The notes under the pieces were generated by a model. The model did no database searches. It saw only the letters and a list, made by a program, of their open reading frames with translations, and was not told where the DNA came from. A stretch of DNA of 64,000 bases from DATBLE01 sp963764565. Its GTDB lineage: Bacteria > Actinomycetota > Thermoleophilia > Gaiellales > Gaiellaceae. Of this stretch, positions 1 to 10,560 are shown one piece after another; within the stretch, counting starts at the first letter, position 1; every line of letters begins with the position of its first letter. The stretch spans positions 62,001 through 126,000 of the forward strand of contig CAVXTD010000002.1 of assembly GCA_963764565.1 (NCBI GenBank). Reading direction: 5' to 3'. The translations under genes were made by a program, and so were the position numbers.

Positions 1-567
1 CGCCGGCGGCTGGAGCGCAACCTGCACGACGGCGCCCAGCAGCGGCTCGTCGCGCTCTCCTGACCCTGCGGATCGCGCAGAACCAGATCGCCAAGGCGCC
101 CGAGAAGGCGGCGGAGATGGTCGGCGCGGCGCAGGAGGAGCTGACGCGCGCGCTCGAGGAGCTGCGCGAGCTCGCCCGCGGCATCCACCCGGCCGTGCTC
201 TCCGACCGCGGGCTGCAGGCCGCCGTCGAGGCGCTCGCCGTGCGCTCCCCGCTGCCGGTCAAGCTCGTCGAGGTCCCGGGCGAGCGGCTGCCCGAGCCGG
301 TCGAGGCGGCGGCCTACTTCGTGATCGCCGAGGCGCTGACCAACGTCGCCAAGTACGCGAACGCGCAACGCGGCCACGGTGGCCGTGCGCCGGTCAACGG
401 CCACGCCGAGGTCGAAGTGCGCGACGATGGCGTCGGCGGGGCGGATCCCGGCCGTGGCATCGGGCCTGCGCGGCCTCGCCGACCGCGTCGGCGCACTGGA
501 CGGTTCCCTGGCACTCGACTCTCCACCCGGGTCGGGCACTACTCTCCGAGCGGAGATTCCCGTATGA
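1..567 (+). CDS. Sensor histidine kinase, NarL/DesK type (5' end outside window, frameshifted)
   Basis: This is the C-terminal part of a membrane-type sensor kinase that autophosphorylates and passes phosphate to the response regulator encoded next. The HisKA_3 phosphoacceptor box reads RNLHDGAQQRLVAL at the very start, followed by the typical ELRELARGIHPAVLSDRGL helix. The ATPase domain follows, with N-box EALTNVAKYA, G1 box RDDGVGG and the usual ending SPPGSGTTLRAEIPV. At least two indels break the frame, one near 60 and one near 365-470. The stop overlaps the ATG of the regulator gene (ATGA), which shows translational coupling. The input domains lie outside the window, so the signal is unknown. 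Confidence 0.88.
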
Positions 568-1232
568 GCACGTCCGAACCCCCCTGAAGGTCGTCGTCGC
601 CGAGGACTCCGTGCTGCTGCGCGAGGGTCTCGTGCGCCTGCTCGAGGACTCCGGCTTCGACGTCGCCGGCCAGGCCGGCGACGCCGAGGACCTGCTGCGC
701 AAGGTCGGCGCCCACAAGCCCGACGTCGCGGTGATCGACGTGCGGATGCCGCCGACGCACACCGACGAGGGCCTGCGCGCCGCGCGCAAGATCCGCGCCG
801 ACTACCCGGGCACGGGCGTGCTCGTGCTCTCGCCAGTACGTCGAGGAGGCCTACGCGCTCGACCTGCTGTCGGAGTCGACGGAGAGCACCGGCTACCTGC
901 TCAAGGACCGCGTGGCCGACGTGGACACGTTCACGGACGCCGTGCGCCGCGTCGCCGGCGGCGGCTCCGCGCTCGACCCCGAGGTCGTCGCCCTGCTGCT
1001 CGGCCGCCGTCGCCGTGAGGACCCGCTGGAGGGCCTGACAGCGCGCGAGCGCGAGGTGCTCGGGCTGATGGCCGAGGGCCGCTCCAACGCCGCGATCGCC
1101 GAGGCGCTGGTGGTCACCGAGCGCGCCGTGGAGAAGCACGTCACCTCGATCTTCTCCAAGCTCGACCTTGCGCCGACGGTCGTCGATCACCGCCGCGTGC
1201 TCGCCGTCCTGGCGTACCTGCGCTCCGGCTAG
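565..1232 (+). CDS. LuxR/NarL-family response regulator
   Basis: This is the DNA-binding partner of the upstream kinase. An N-terminal receiver domain (residues about 8-125) carries the acidic pocket VVAEDSVLLREG and the phospho-Asp in VAVIDVRMP. A C-terminal LuxR helix-turn-helix begins at LTAREREVLGLMAEGRSN and includes TERAVEKHVTSIFSKL. One C is missing from the C-run at about 580, which puts a false stop after MSTSEPP. One extra C near 832 shifts the frame again. The ATG overlaps the kinase stop. The ABC exporter genes begin 65 bp downstream and are plausible targets, but that is inference. Confidence 0.9.
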
Positions 1233-1296
1233 CCCTACCCCGGTTAACGAGCCAGCCGCACAAGCGCCGTCCGCGTTGAGCGACGATGCTGGACCT

Positions 1297-2019
1297 ATGA
1301 ACATCGTTTCGACGGCGGATCTGCGCCGTACCTACGGCGAGGGCGAGACCGCGGTGCACGCGCTCGCCGGGGTGACGCTGTCCTTTCCCGCCGGCCAGTT
1401 CACGGCGATCATGGGCCCGTCGGGCTCCGGGAAGTCGACGCTGATGCACCTGCTGGCGGGGCTCGACAAGCCGACCTCGGGCTCGGTCGTGATCGACGGG
1501 CAGGAGCTCGCCGGGCTCGACGACAAGGGCCTCACGCGGCTGCGGCGCGACCGGCTCGGGCTTCGTCTTCCAGGCCTTCAACCTCGTGCCGGTGCTGACC
1601 GCCGAGGAGAACATCATGCTGCCGCTGACGCTCGCCGGCCGCGAGCCCGACCAGAGCCTGGTTCGACAAGCTGATCGACACCGTCGGCCTGCGCGACCGG
1701 CTCACGCACCGCCCGTCGGAGCTCTCCGGCGGCCAGCAGCAGCGCGTCGCGGTGGCGCGCGCGCTCGTGCACCGGCCCGCCGTGCTGTTCGCCGACGAGC
1801 CGACCGGCAACCTCGACTCGCACTCCTCCGAGGAGGTGCTGGGCCTGCTGCGCCAGGCGGTCGACGAGTTCGAGCAGACGGTGATCATGGTCACCCACGA
1901 CGCCGCAGGCGGCCGCGGTCGCCGACCGGATCGTGGTGCTGCGCGACGGCGAGGTCGTCCACGACGGCGCCGGCACCGACGCCGAGGGCGTGCTCGACCT
2001 GATGAAGGCCGTGGCGTGA
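1297..2019 (+). CDS. ABC transporter ATP-binding protein, MacB/LolD type
   Basis: This is the energy-coupling subunit of an exporter. The Walker A motif GPSGSGKST is near residue 40, the signature LSGGQQQRVAVARAL near 145, and Walker B VLFADEPTGNLDS follows directly. The H-loop is in VIMVTHD. The length of about 240 residues and the GNLDSHSS signature fit the MacB/LolD/FtsE group that works with FtsX-type permeases. Indels near 1560, 1660 and 1905 break the frame. The last codons overlap the GTG of the permease gene (GTGA), so the two are one operon. The substrate cannot be told from sequence. Confidence 0.92.
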
Positions 2020-4598
2020 CGCAGAAGCTGGCACTCAAGGGCCTGTTACGCGCAAGCTGCGGTCGGTCCTGACCGGCTTCGCGGTCGTCATCGGCGTCGC
2101 CTTCGTGGTCGGCACGCTGGTCTTCACCGACACGATCGACGCCTCGTTCAAGAACCTCTTCGAGCGCACGCAGAAGGGCGTCGACGTCGCGGTCGAGGCC
2201 AAGCCAGGCGGTCAAGGCCGACTTCTCGGCACCGCCGACGATGCCCGCCGACACGCTCGAAAGGTCAAGGCGACGCCGGGCGTCGACAGTCGCCGAGGGC
2301 AGCGTCAGCTCCGACGGCACGCTGCTCGACAAGCAGGGCAAGGCGATCGTCTCCAACGGCCCGCCGACGCTGCTGCGTCTCGAGTCTCGACGAGAAGATC
2401 TTCCAGGTCCTCGACTACGAGAGCGGCGGGCGCGCCGAAGACCGCCGACGAGGTCGCGCTCGACCGCGGCACGGCCGAAGAAGTACGACTTCAAGGTCGG
2501 GGACACGGTCACGGTCTCCGGCGACCGCGCCGGCCAAGCAGTTCAAGGTCTCCGGCGTCGCGCTCGCTGGACGGCAAGGACAACCTCGGCGGCGCGCGGC
2601 TGGTCGTCGATGACGCTGCCCGAGGCGCAGCGGATGACCGGGCACGACGGCTATGACTCGATCTCGGTCTCGACCGGCGGCGCACGACCCGAACGCGGTC
2701 AAGGCCGCGCTTGCAGAAGGAGCTCGGGCCCGACTTCAACGTGCGCACCGGCAAGGAGGCGGCCGAGCAGCAGGCCCAGGACCTCTCGGACGCGCTCGGC
2801 TTCATCCGCACCGCGCTGCTCGTCTTCGCCGGCGTCGCGCTGCTCGTCGGCGGCTTCCTGATCTTCAACACGTTCACGGTCACGGTCGCGCAGCGCACGA
2901 AGGAGTTCGCGCTGCTGCGCGTGCTCGGCGCGTCGCGGCGCGCAGGTCCTGCGCTCGGTGCTGATCGAGACGTTCGTCGTCGGCCTCGTGGCCTCGATCC
3001 TCGGCGTGCTCGGTGGGCATCGCTGCTCGCGCCCGGCGCTGGCGGCGATGCTGAAGGCCTTCGGGATCGACCTCGGCACGACCGGCCTCGTGATCACGCC
3101 CGAGCACGGTGATCATCGGCCTGGTCATCGGCGTGGTCGCGACGATGGTCTCGGGCTTCGTGCCGGCGCGGCGCGCCACGCGCGTGGAGCCGGTGACGGC
3201 GATGCGCGACGCGGTCACGCCCGGCGTCGGGCATCTGCGCCGGCGCCGGATCGTCGGCTCGCTGGCGCTGATGGGCGTCGGCGTCGCTCGTGCTCTTCTA
3301 CGGGCTCTTCGGCGGACCTCGACTCGGCCTCGGCGGCCGCGTCGCTGCTCGGGCCTGGGCGCGCTGCTGATGATGTTCGGCTTCGCGTTCCTGGCGCCGG
3401 TGCTCGTGCGGCCGCTGGCCGCGTGCTGGGCGCGCCGCTGGCGGCGCGGCTGACCGGCAAGCTGGCGCGCGAGAACGCGATCCGCCAGCCGCAGCGCACC
3501 GCGGTCACCGCGGCGGCGCTGATGGTCGGGCTCGCGCTGGTCGTGCTCGTGACGGTCTTCGCCGCCGGCATCCGCGGCTCGATCGACAAGACGATCGACG
3601 ACCAGGTCACGGCCGCGCTGATCGTGCAGAACCAGGACGGCTTCTACGCCGATCCCGGCGGGCGTCGTGGACACGCGTCAAGAGCGTCGCCGGGCGTCAA
3701 GGACGACCTCGCAGGTCGCGCTTCTCGGTCGGGCTCGTGAAGGGCGTGGACGGCAACCAGGCCGCGACCGGCCTCGACCCGAGCACGATCGGCTCGGTGC
3801 TCAAGCTCAAGTGGGACCAGGGCAACGCGCAGACGCTCGGCGTCGCTGACCGACTCCGCAGGTCGCTGCTCGACGAGGGCTGCGCCGAGGGCAACAACGC
3901 TCAAGGTCGGCGGCACGCTGCACGTCACGACCCCGCTCGGCAAGAGCGTCGACTACAAGATCGCCGGCACGTTCAAGAACCAGGCGGGCCTGACCTCGAA
4001 CATCATCGTCACCGCCGAGACGCTCGCGACCGCACTGGGACGCCAAGAACATCGCGTTCGTGATGGCCTCGGCGGCGACCCGGGCGCCGACCCGGACAAG
4101 CTCGCGGCGGCCGCCGACACGGCGCTGAAGAAGTTCCCGTCCGACCGACGCGCTCTCGATCGAGCCAGTTCAAGACGAAGCAGTCGGAGCTCGATCAACT
4201 CGCTGCTCGGGCTCGTGTTCGCGCTGCTCGCGCTGTCGGTGATCGTGGCGCTGCTGGGCATCGTCAACACGCTCGCGCTCTCGGTGCACGAGCGCACGCG
4301 CGAGCTCGGGATGCTGCGCGCGGTCGGCATGAGCACGGCGCCAGGTGCGGCGGATGGTCACGTGCCGAGTCGGTGATCACGGCCGGCATCGGCGCGATCC
4401 TCGGCACCGTGCTCGGGCTGCTGTTCTCGCTGATCGTCTCGCGGCCGCTGGCCAACCAGGGCTTCGTGTTCGTGCTGCCGATCGGGTCGCTGATCGCGTT
4501 CTTCGTCCTCGCCGCGATCGCGGGCGTCGTCGCTGCGATCCCACCCGCCCGGCGCGCGGCGAAGCGTCGACGTCCTGAGGGCGGTCACGACGGAGTGA
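2016..4598 (+). CDS. ABC transporter permease with two FtsX domains
   Basis: This is the membrane partner of the preceding ATPase. The protein starts VTQKLALKGL and has a first membrane helix (TGFAVVIGVAFVVGTLVF), a periplasmic domain, and a first FtsX core ending near the motif FALLRVLGASRRQV. A second half repeats this plan, with helices around 3480-3560 and a final FtsX core containing ELGMLRAVGMS. The length of about 860 residues matches the long actinobacterial FtsX-like permeases. Ten or more one-base indels run through it, for example at about 2940, 4340 and 4365. Even so, the conserved segments stay in order, so the gene is probably intact in the organism. The substrate is unknown. 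Confidence 0.87.
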
Positions 4599-4717
4599 GC
4601 CGGGTAGCACGCGGAGTACCGCGACCAGCGCTCCGCGTCCTCGCCGGCCTCCTGGCCGAGGCGAGCGCCGCCGAGGAGAGCGAGGACCGGCGTGACCGGC
4701 TAGCCTCGTCGGGCAGA

Positions 4718-6060
4718 GTGCGGCGACTGTCTCCGTTCATCCTGCTCGCCGCCGTGCTGCTCGTGTCCTTCGGGCTCAACGCGCGCGTGGCGGCCAACCC
4801 GCGCTCCGCGTATCAGTCGGCGGACGAGCGGTCCTACGGGAAGCTCGCGATCGACATCGCCGACCGCCACCACTACGGCGGGTCGGCGACGAAGATGCGC
4901 GAGCCGCTGCACTGGCCGCCGGGCGCGCCGCTGCTGTTCGCGGTCGGGCACAAGCTCTTCCCGGGCGCCGACGACGCGCAAGACCTACGACATCCGCTCC
5001 GTCTACTGGGAGCAGGCGATCATCACGACGGCACGACGGCGCTCGCCGCGGCCGCTGGCGTGGATCCTCGCCGGGCCGTGGGCGGGCGTGCTCGCGGCGG
5101 CGCATCGTCGGCACCTACCCGCCGCTGATCGGCGCGACCGGCGACCAGCTCTCTGAGCCGCTCGGCGCGTTCCTGCTGCTGGCGGCGTTCGTCGCGCTCG
5201 CGCTGGCGCTTGAAGCGAGAGACGCGATGCTGGTGGTTCGCCGGCTCGGGCGCGCTGTTCGGGCTGACGATCCTCACCCGCACCGACCTGCTGCCGGTGC
5301 CGTTCCTGATCGCGCGGCGGCGGCGTGCTCGCCGCTGCTCGTGCGACGCGCGCCGCGGCGCACGCGTCCCGTGGCTCGTGCTCGCGGCGGTCGCCGCGCG
5401 TCGTGCTCGCGCCGTGGACGATCTACGCCTCCCGCGAGGAGGGCCGGTTCATCCCGGTGACCAAGGGCAGCGCGGCCGCGCTGTTCGTCGGCACCTACCT
5501 GCCCGGCGGCGGCACGACGATCGGCATGAAGGAAGCGCTGGAGCCCCAGCTGCGCGCCAAGCACCCCGAGTACAAGGACACGAAGACCTACAAGATCCCC
5601 GCCGAGTACGCGCTCGCGCTGTTCGCCGCCAAGCACCCGGACCTCCCGCGCGACGAGGCGCTGCAGAAGGAGGCGCGCCACAACCTGATCCACTACTCGA
5701 CCACCGAGCCGATCGCCTTCGCGAAGATGCAGTGGGCCAAGGCCAAGCGGATGTGGTTCTTCTACTACCGCGGCGGCGGCGTGCACTACATCTCGACCGC
5801 CGATGCGGATCTGGCAGGTCTTCCTCGTCCTGGCCTGCGGCCTCGGCCTGCTCGTCGGCCTGATCCGTCGCCGCGACCCGCTGCTCGGCGCCGTGCTGCG
5901 TCGACCGTGCTCTTCTCGACGCTGATCCACACGATCGTCGTCTCCCAGGCCCGCTACAACGTCCCGCTGATGCCGTCGCTGATCGCGGCGGGCGTCGCCG
6001 GCTGGTTCCTCGCGCTGCGCCGCGCCCGCGGGCGAGACGCACCGGAGCCTGCCACGATTT
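4718..6060 (+). CDS. Membrane glycosyltransferase, PMT/ArnT-like (frameshifted, 3' end uncertain)
   Basis: This is a polytopic membrane protein that probably transfers a sugar from a lipid carrier. The start is taken as the GTG giving VRRLSPFILLAAVLLVSFGL, a first membrane helix. It is followed by an extracellular loop with SADERSYGKLA, where the family usually has its acidic catalytic residue, and by further hydrophobic segments with ILTRTDLLPVPFLI. The C-terminal part has LIHTIVVSQARYNVPLMPSL, typical of GT39/GT83-like proteins. Indels occur about every 150 bp and no frame gives a convincing stop before the next gene, so the end is approximate. Confidence 0.68.
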
Positions 6061-6064
6061 CGGG

Positions 6065-6895
6065 ATGGAACTCGGACAGATCGGCATCTGGCGAAGCCGC
6101 AACCGCGGTGGCGCCGGCGCCGCAGGCGTGATCGAGGAGCTCGGCTACGGGGCGCTGTGGATCGGCGGCAGCCCGAGCGTGGAGCAGGCGCGGCCGTATC
6201 TCGAGGCCGAGCACGACGATCCCGGTGATCACCGGCATCCTCAACGTCTGGCAGCACGATCCGGCCGAACGTCGCGCGCGACGACGGCGCAGCTGACGAG
6301 CGAGCATCCCGAGCGCTTCATCCTCGGCATCGGGATCGGCCACCCGGAGGCGACGAGCGACTACACGCGCCCGCTGAAGACGATGCGCGAGTTCTTCGAC
6401 GGCCTCGACAGCGCGGAGACGCCGGTGCCCAAGGACCAGCGGCTGCGCCGCGGCGCTCGGGCCGAAGATGCTCGACCTCGTCGGCCGAGCGCTCGCTCGG
6501 GACGCACCCGTACTTCATCGACGTCGAGCACACGCGCTTCGCCCGCGAGCGGCTCGGCGCCGGCGCGCTCGTCGCGCCCGAGGTCGCCGTGGTGGTCGAG
6601 GCCGACGACGAGACCGCCCGCAAGCTCGCTCGCGAGTACGCCAAGACCTACCTCGGCCTCACGAACTACACGAACAACCTGCTCAAGTTCGGCTACACGC
6701 GAGCAGGACATCGACGAACGGCGGCTCAGATCGCCTGATCGACGCGGTGATCCCGCACGGGAGCGCCGGAGCAGGTGGCCGAGGCGATCCGCGCCCACCT
6801 CGAAGCGGGCGCGGACCACGTCTGCCTCCAGCCGCTCGGCCACGGCGACGAGCCGAACGAGGACTATCGACGCGCTCGCCGCCGCGCTGCTGTAA
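6065..6895 (+). CDS. LLM-class F420-dependent oxidoreductase
   Basis: This is a luciferase-like TIM-barrel enzyme expected to bind the deazaflavin F420 and act on a small molecule. The N-terminus MELGQIGIW and the following ELGYGALWIGGSPSVEQ strand are typical. The central segment ERFILGIGIGHPE is the usual cofactor-contact region. The end GADHVCLQPLGHG matches actinobacterial members described as TIGR03620-like. About 277 residues is the normal length. Indels lie near 6225, 6255, 6445, 6705 and 6770. The gene is followed head-on by the sigma-factor pair on the other strand, so it is probably transcribed alone or from the glycosyltransferase promoter. Confidence 0.87.
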   Translation: MELGQIGIWRSRNRGGAGAAGVIEELGYGALWIGGSPSVEQARPYLEAEHDDPGDHRHPQRLAARSGRTSRATTAQLTSEHPERFILGIGIGHPEATSDYTRPLKTMREFFDGLDSAETPVPKDQRLRRGARAEDARPRRPSARSGRTRTSSTSSTRASPASGSAPARSSRPRSPWWSRPTTRPPASSLASTPRPTSASRTTRTTCSSSATREQDIDERRLRSPDRRGDPARERRSRWPRRSAPTSKRARTTSASSRSATATSRTRTIDALAAALL

Positions 6896-6905
6896 CGCGG
6901 GAACT

Positions 6906-7499
6906 TCAGCGCGAGTAGCTGATGGGAGATGCCGCCGGTCGCTTTCCGCGGTAGACGAACAGGAATGCCCGTTGGCGCCCCAGCGGTTTGCGTCGAGCGG
7001 CCCGAGACCGCGTAAGCGCACGCCCGCGGGCGCCACGCCGAACGCCGCCCAGCTGCCCGCGAACTGGACCATGTCCGCGAACCCGTGCTTGACGTCGCCG
7101 CAGGCCGCGCGGGTGATCGGGCTTGTAGGGGTGGAAGTTGCCCTTGACCTCGCCGAGCTGAGCGCCGCGCACGCGGCCGGCGATTGCGCACAGATCGCCG
7201 TTGTTGGCCGTAAAGACCGCGAGCCCGTACGCCGGCTCGCCGTCGGGCGCTGGTGCGGTGAGGGTGATCTGGAGCTTGCCGGCAGGCCGGTACTGCTGGC
7301 CTTGGGGAGCCGGGTGTCCTCGGCCGGCTCGCCGATCGAGATGAGGTCGGCCGCGCCCGCCGCGGCCGTCGCCGCCGACCAGCACCACCGCGAACAGCCC
7401 GGTCAATCGGCGGCGCCGGCGGCGTGAGCGGGCGCGGGCCTCGATGTCGCGCCGCGCGGCCTCGCGGAAGTTCTCCCGCAGCTCGTCGAGCGCGTTCAC
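6906..7499 (-). CDS. Membrane-anchored hypothetical protein downstream of an ECF sigma factor
   Basis: The protein starts VNALDELRENFREAARRDIEARAR, continues through an arginine-rich stretch and one hydrophobic segment (LTGLFAVVLV), and then has an external part with LAVFTANNGDLCAIAGRVRG. The GTG start overlaps the stop of the sigma gene (GTGA). A cytoplasmic head, a single membrane helix and an external domain directly after a sigma gene are what an anti-sigma partner looks like. However, no zinc-anti-sigma motif is visible, so that role is only inferred. Frameshifts near 7370 and 7130 blur the middle. The stop at 6906 gives the ending PAASPISYSR and lies 10 bp from the convergent gene. Confidence 0.55.
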   Translation of the reverse strand: MNALDELRENFREAARRDIEARARSRRRRRRLTGLFAVVLVGGDGRGGRGRPHLDRRAGRGHPAPQGQQYRPAGKLQITLTAPAPDGEPAYGLAVFTANNGDLCAIAGRVRGAQLGEVKGNFHPYKPDHPRGLRRRQARVRGHGPVRGQLGGVRRGARGRALTRSRAARRKPLGRQRAFLFVYRGKRPAASPISYSR

Positions 7500-8088
7500 G
7501 CCGCGTCCTTGAGCGCCGGGCTCGGGTTCGCGCAGGGCCAGCGCGAGCGCGCGCAAGCCGCGTGAGACGCGAGCGCGCGCAGCTTGCTCACTAATGCCCA
7601 ATCGCAAGGCGATATCAGCGTACCCGCATTCCTCGACGACCCGAAGCTCGACCGCCATACGCTGCTCGCGCGGCAGCTCGTCCATCGCCGCGGCGAGCGG
7701 GGCGGCGACCTCGCTGAGCCCCGCCATGTCCTCGATGCGCTCGATCTCGGGGTCCGCCGAGTCCCGGCACCGGCACGTCCATGCGAGCGAGCGCCGAGCG
7801 CTCCACGCTGCCGTCGCGCCAGTAGTGAGAGAGTTCTGAGCGGGCGATCGAGAACAGCCAGCCCTGCTCCTGCTCGGTGGTCTCGCCGCGAAACTGGAAG
7901 CGGTGCTCGAGCGCTGCGGCGAACGTCTCGGCCACGAGGTCGAATGCGACGTCGACGTCGAGCACACGGCGCGTGAAGTACACGAGCACGCGTTCCGCGT
8001 AGGCGCCGTAGAAGTCCGCGAACGCGTTCGGGTCGTCCCGCGAACGGGCGAGCAGGCAAGACGAACGGCGAGCGAGTGACCGGCGCAC
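7496..8088 (-). CDS. ECF-type RNA polymerase sigma factor
   Basis: This is a small sigma-70 factor of about 197 residues. Region 2 includes NAFADFYGAYAERVLVYFTRR and the DNA-melting helix QEQGWLFSIARSELSHYWR. Region 4 has MDELPREQRMAVELRVVEE and the helix-turn-helix YADIALRLGISEQAARARVS. The chosen start is GTG, giving VRRSLARRSSCLL. Indels are present near 7755 and 7530. It is divergent from the two secreted-protein genes that begin at 8191, so those are possible regulon members. It is coupled by overlap to the membrane protein gene that follows it. Confidence 0.87.
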
Positions 8089-8190
8089 GAGTGCGCGTCC
8101 AAGCCTACCTGCGTCACACGCTCAGGCTTTCCGGCTCTTAGGGGTCACCGGAGCGCGCGCCGGTCTTGCAAAGACCGAGAGGACTGAGAA

Positions 8191-8589
8191 ATGGACCGAC
8201 GTTTGCGCCGCGGGGCGCTGGTCGCTGCGTGTGTCATGACGCTGACCTTCAGCGCCACCGCCTACGCGTACATCACTTCCGACATGAACGACTGGAACCT
8301 CACCGAGACGACGAGCACCTACGGTGGCGGCACGCAGTTCCACATCTCCACCGGCACCGACGGCTGGGCCAGCTTCCGCTGGCTGGATTCGCCCAACAAG
8401 ACCACGGTGGTCTCCGCCAACTCGTGCACCGACCTCGGGCTGCTCGGCACGGCGGCCTCGATCGGCGTCGGCGACACGAGCTATCACGCGCTCTTCCACG
8501 GCGTCCAAGGCACGTGCTTCCTGATGCGCGGCCGGACCGGCAACGGTCAGGGCTCGATGGTCAACCACGACGGCAGGAGCCAGCGATGA
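8191..8589 (+). CDS. Secreted protein of unknown function
   Basis: I do not recognise the family. The protein has 132 residues. A classical signal peptide (RRLRRGALVAACVMTLTF, predicted cut after the AYA near residue 27) leads into a small soluble domain. That domain contains DMNDWNLTETTSTYGGG, two cysteines (SCTDLG and GTCFLMRG) that could form a disulfide, and few charged residues. A purine-rich ribosome site (GAGGACTGAG) precedes the ATG. A hairpin, CGGTCTT-GC-AAGACCG at 8164-8179, sits in the short leader. Unlike its neighbours this gene is read without a frame break. Its stop overlaps the next gene's ATG (ATGA). Confidence 0.7.
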   Translation: MDRRLRRGALVAACVMTLTFSATAYAYITSDMNDWNLTETTSTYGGGTQFHISTGTDGWASFRWLDSPNKTTVVSANSCTDLGLLGTAASIGVGDTSYHALFHGVQGTCFLMRGRTGNGQGSMVNHDGRSQR

Positions 8590-9143
8590 CGAAGTTCCAC
8601 TGGCGGGTCCCCGCCGCGCTGGCCGCGAGCGCGCTCGCGGGCGTGGCGATCGCCGCCGCCGCGGGCTCCGCGGCTCCCACGCGCCCCGGTGACGCCGGAG
8701 CGGCCGCCGAGGCGCTGGCCGCAGCGCCCGCCGTCACGGGCGCGACGGTGGCGGCCGGCCAGGCCCGCGCGGCCGCGGCCGACCGCGCCAGGACCGTGCC
8801 GCTGCCGGCGGGCGGGACGTTCAGCGGCATCCAGTGGGAGGTCGGCGGCGGCGTCTGGGAGCCCGGAGCCGTCGAGGGCGTCCTCGAGTACAACGCCGCC
8901 TGCCAGTGGCTGCGGGCGTGGCGCGACGGCCGCGAGGGCGCGCTCGCGCTGAAGGTGCTGGCCAGCGCGCCCGATTGGCCGGCGATGCGCGGCACCGAAT
9001 CGGGCGAGCTGATCGCCAAGGTCGCGGACGAGGCCGGCGCCGGCGGCGGGGACACGGCCACGGCCATGCTCGCCGACTGCGACAGCGCCCACGCCCGCGA
9101 AACGCGGTACGCGCGCGGGCTGGGTCTCACGCCGACCAGTTGA
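8586..9143 (+). CDS. Secreted alanine-rich protein of unknown function
   Basis: The protein has 185 residues. A signal peptide or membrane anchor (WRVPAALAASALAGVAIAAA) is followed by a long alanine-rich linker and a C-terminal domain with SGIQWEVGGGVWEPG and CQWLRAWRDGREG. No enzyme motif is visible. Its ATG overlaps the stop of the preceding secreted protein, so the two are made together and may form a pair at the cell surface. The open frame is uninterrupted, as in the preceding gene, although the surrounding region is full of indels. Confidence 0.65.
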   Translation: MTKFHWRVPAALAASALAGVAIAAAAGSAAPTRPGDAGAAAEALAAAPAVTGATVAAGQARAAAADRARTVPLPAGGTFSGIQWEVGGGVWEPGAVEGVLEYNAACQWLRAWRDGREGALALKVLASAPDWPAMRGTESGELIAKVADEAGAGGGDTATAMLADCDSAHARETRYARGLGLTPTS

Positions 9144-9256
9144 AAGCTCACGCCCCGTCACAACGGCGGGCGGGTTTCGGGCTCATAGCCGGTGCGTCAC
9201 GCCGGGCATGGTCAATGTTTCGGGCCAGGTGAAGTAAAGGTCACCTGCCGCGGCGG

Positions 9257-10560
9257 TCAACCGGCCGCCGCGGGTGACGCGCTCGCGCTCGACCGCCGAT
9301 CGACCACGGCCAGCAGCGCGCACAGCAGGCTCGCCGCGCCGAGGTAGCCGACCTCGGCGCGGGCGAGCTCGTCGTCGACGATCGCCGACGAGCATCCAGG
9401 CGACGAACAGCACGGCGCTGACACGAGCCAGGCGGCGGCGGCCGCGCCGGCGTGGTCGCGGGCCAGCGCGGCCTGGTTGAGCGTGCCGGCCGCGAGGTGG
9501 GCGCCCATCCCGAGCGCGACCGCGGCGAGCCCGAAGCGCCCGTAGGTGGCGTTGTCGTCGAAGAGCACGCTCATCGCGAACGGGCCGAGGATCAGCAGCC
9601 CGAGCGCGACCGCGCCCGCGAAGCCCGCGATGGCGAGGATCGTGATCCGGATCGCCTTGTTGAACTCCTCGCGCCCTCGGGTCGCCTCAAGGCCGGCGAG
9701 GTGGGGGAGGAGCGAGCCCTGGATGGCCTGGAAGAGCTGCAGCGGCGCGCGCGCGATCAGCAGCGCGTTGAAGACGTAGCCGGCGACGGCGGCGTTGGTC
9801 GCGGTCGCGTTGGCGGTCAGCACGCCGGCGTTGAGCAGCGTCTGCTCGGCGGCCATGATGCACAGCACGGCGACGGCGAAGCGGCCGCCGCGGGCGAGCC
9901 CGAGCGCCTCCTCGTCGGCGCCCGTGCGGGCGGACTCCTTCGGCCGGCGGGAGAACGCGAGCGGCACGACGACCAGCGAGACGAACGGCGCCGCGGCCAT
10001 GCCCATGGCGACGACCGACTGCCCGGAGGCGATCCCGATCGCGACCGCGACCGCGAACAGCAGCCGCGACGTCGCCTCCATGAACACGAGCCCGCCGTAG
10101 AGTGCGAACCACTGGTGGCCGGCGAGCCAGCCGCGCGCGAAGTAGCTCGCCGCGTAGGCGAGCACGGCGACGACCAGCACCCAGTAGAGCGCCGTCCGAG
10201 CCGTCGAAGAGGTCGTTCTCGATCGGGTCCTTCAGCGCCAGCGCGACGACCAGGAAGGCGAGCGCGAAGCCCGCCTGGATCAGCAGCGGCGTGCGCAGCG
10301 GGTGCCCGGTCGCGAAGCCGCGCGCGCGCCGGCCGGCGATCGTGCGCGAGAGCAGCTGCTCGATCGGCCGGTAGATCACCGAGACGGTCACGAACAGCAC
10401 CGACCACAGCAGCGAGATGCCCTTGTAGTCGATGTCGTCGAGCGCGTAGGAGGCGACGCTGAAGTAGGCGAAGGTGACGACGCCGGTCGACGCGATCCCG
10501 ACCGAGAGGATCTTCGCGCCGGCGCCGTAGCCCGATCCCCTTGTCGGCCACGGCGCTCAT
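9257..10560 (-). CDS. Polysaccharide flippase (MOP superfamily, Wzx/PST-like)
   Basis: This is a polytopic membrane protein of about 430 residues that would move lipid-linked sugars across the membrane. It begins MSAVADKG, then GYGAGAKILSVGIASTGVVT, a typical first Wzx helix. At least ten further hydrophobic stretches follow, including RTPLLIQAGFALAFLVVALA, MAAAPFVSLVVVPLAF and FGLAAVALGMGAHLAAGTLN. Indels occur near 10195, 10535 and 9385-9425. Its ATG overlaps the stop of the methyltransferase gene upstream (ATGA). The three minus-strand genes from 12293 to 9257 therefore form one operon with a role in surface glycan assembly. Confidence 0.82.

Noticed and set aside
565..587. A natural stop after MSTSEPP ending a fused kinase frame
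   Set aside because: Restoring one C in the adjacent C-run gives a normal receiver domain, so the stop is an indel product.
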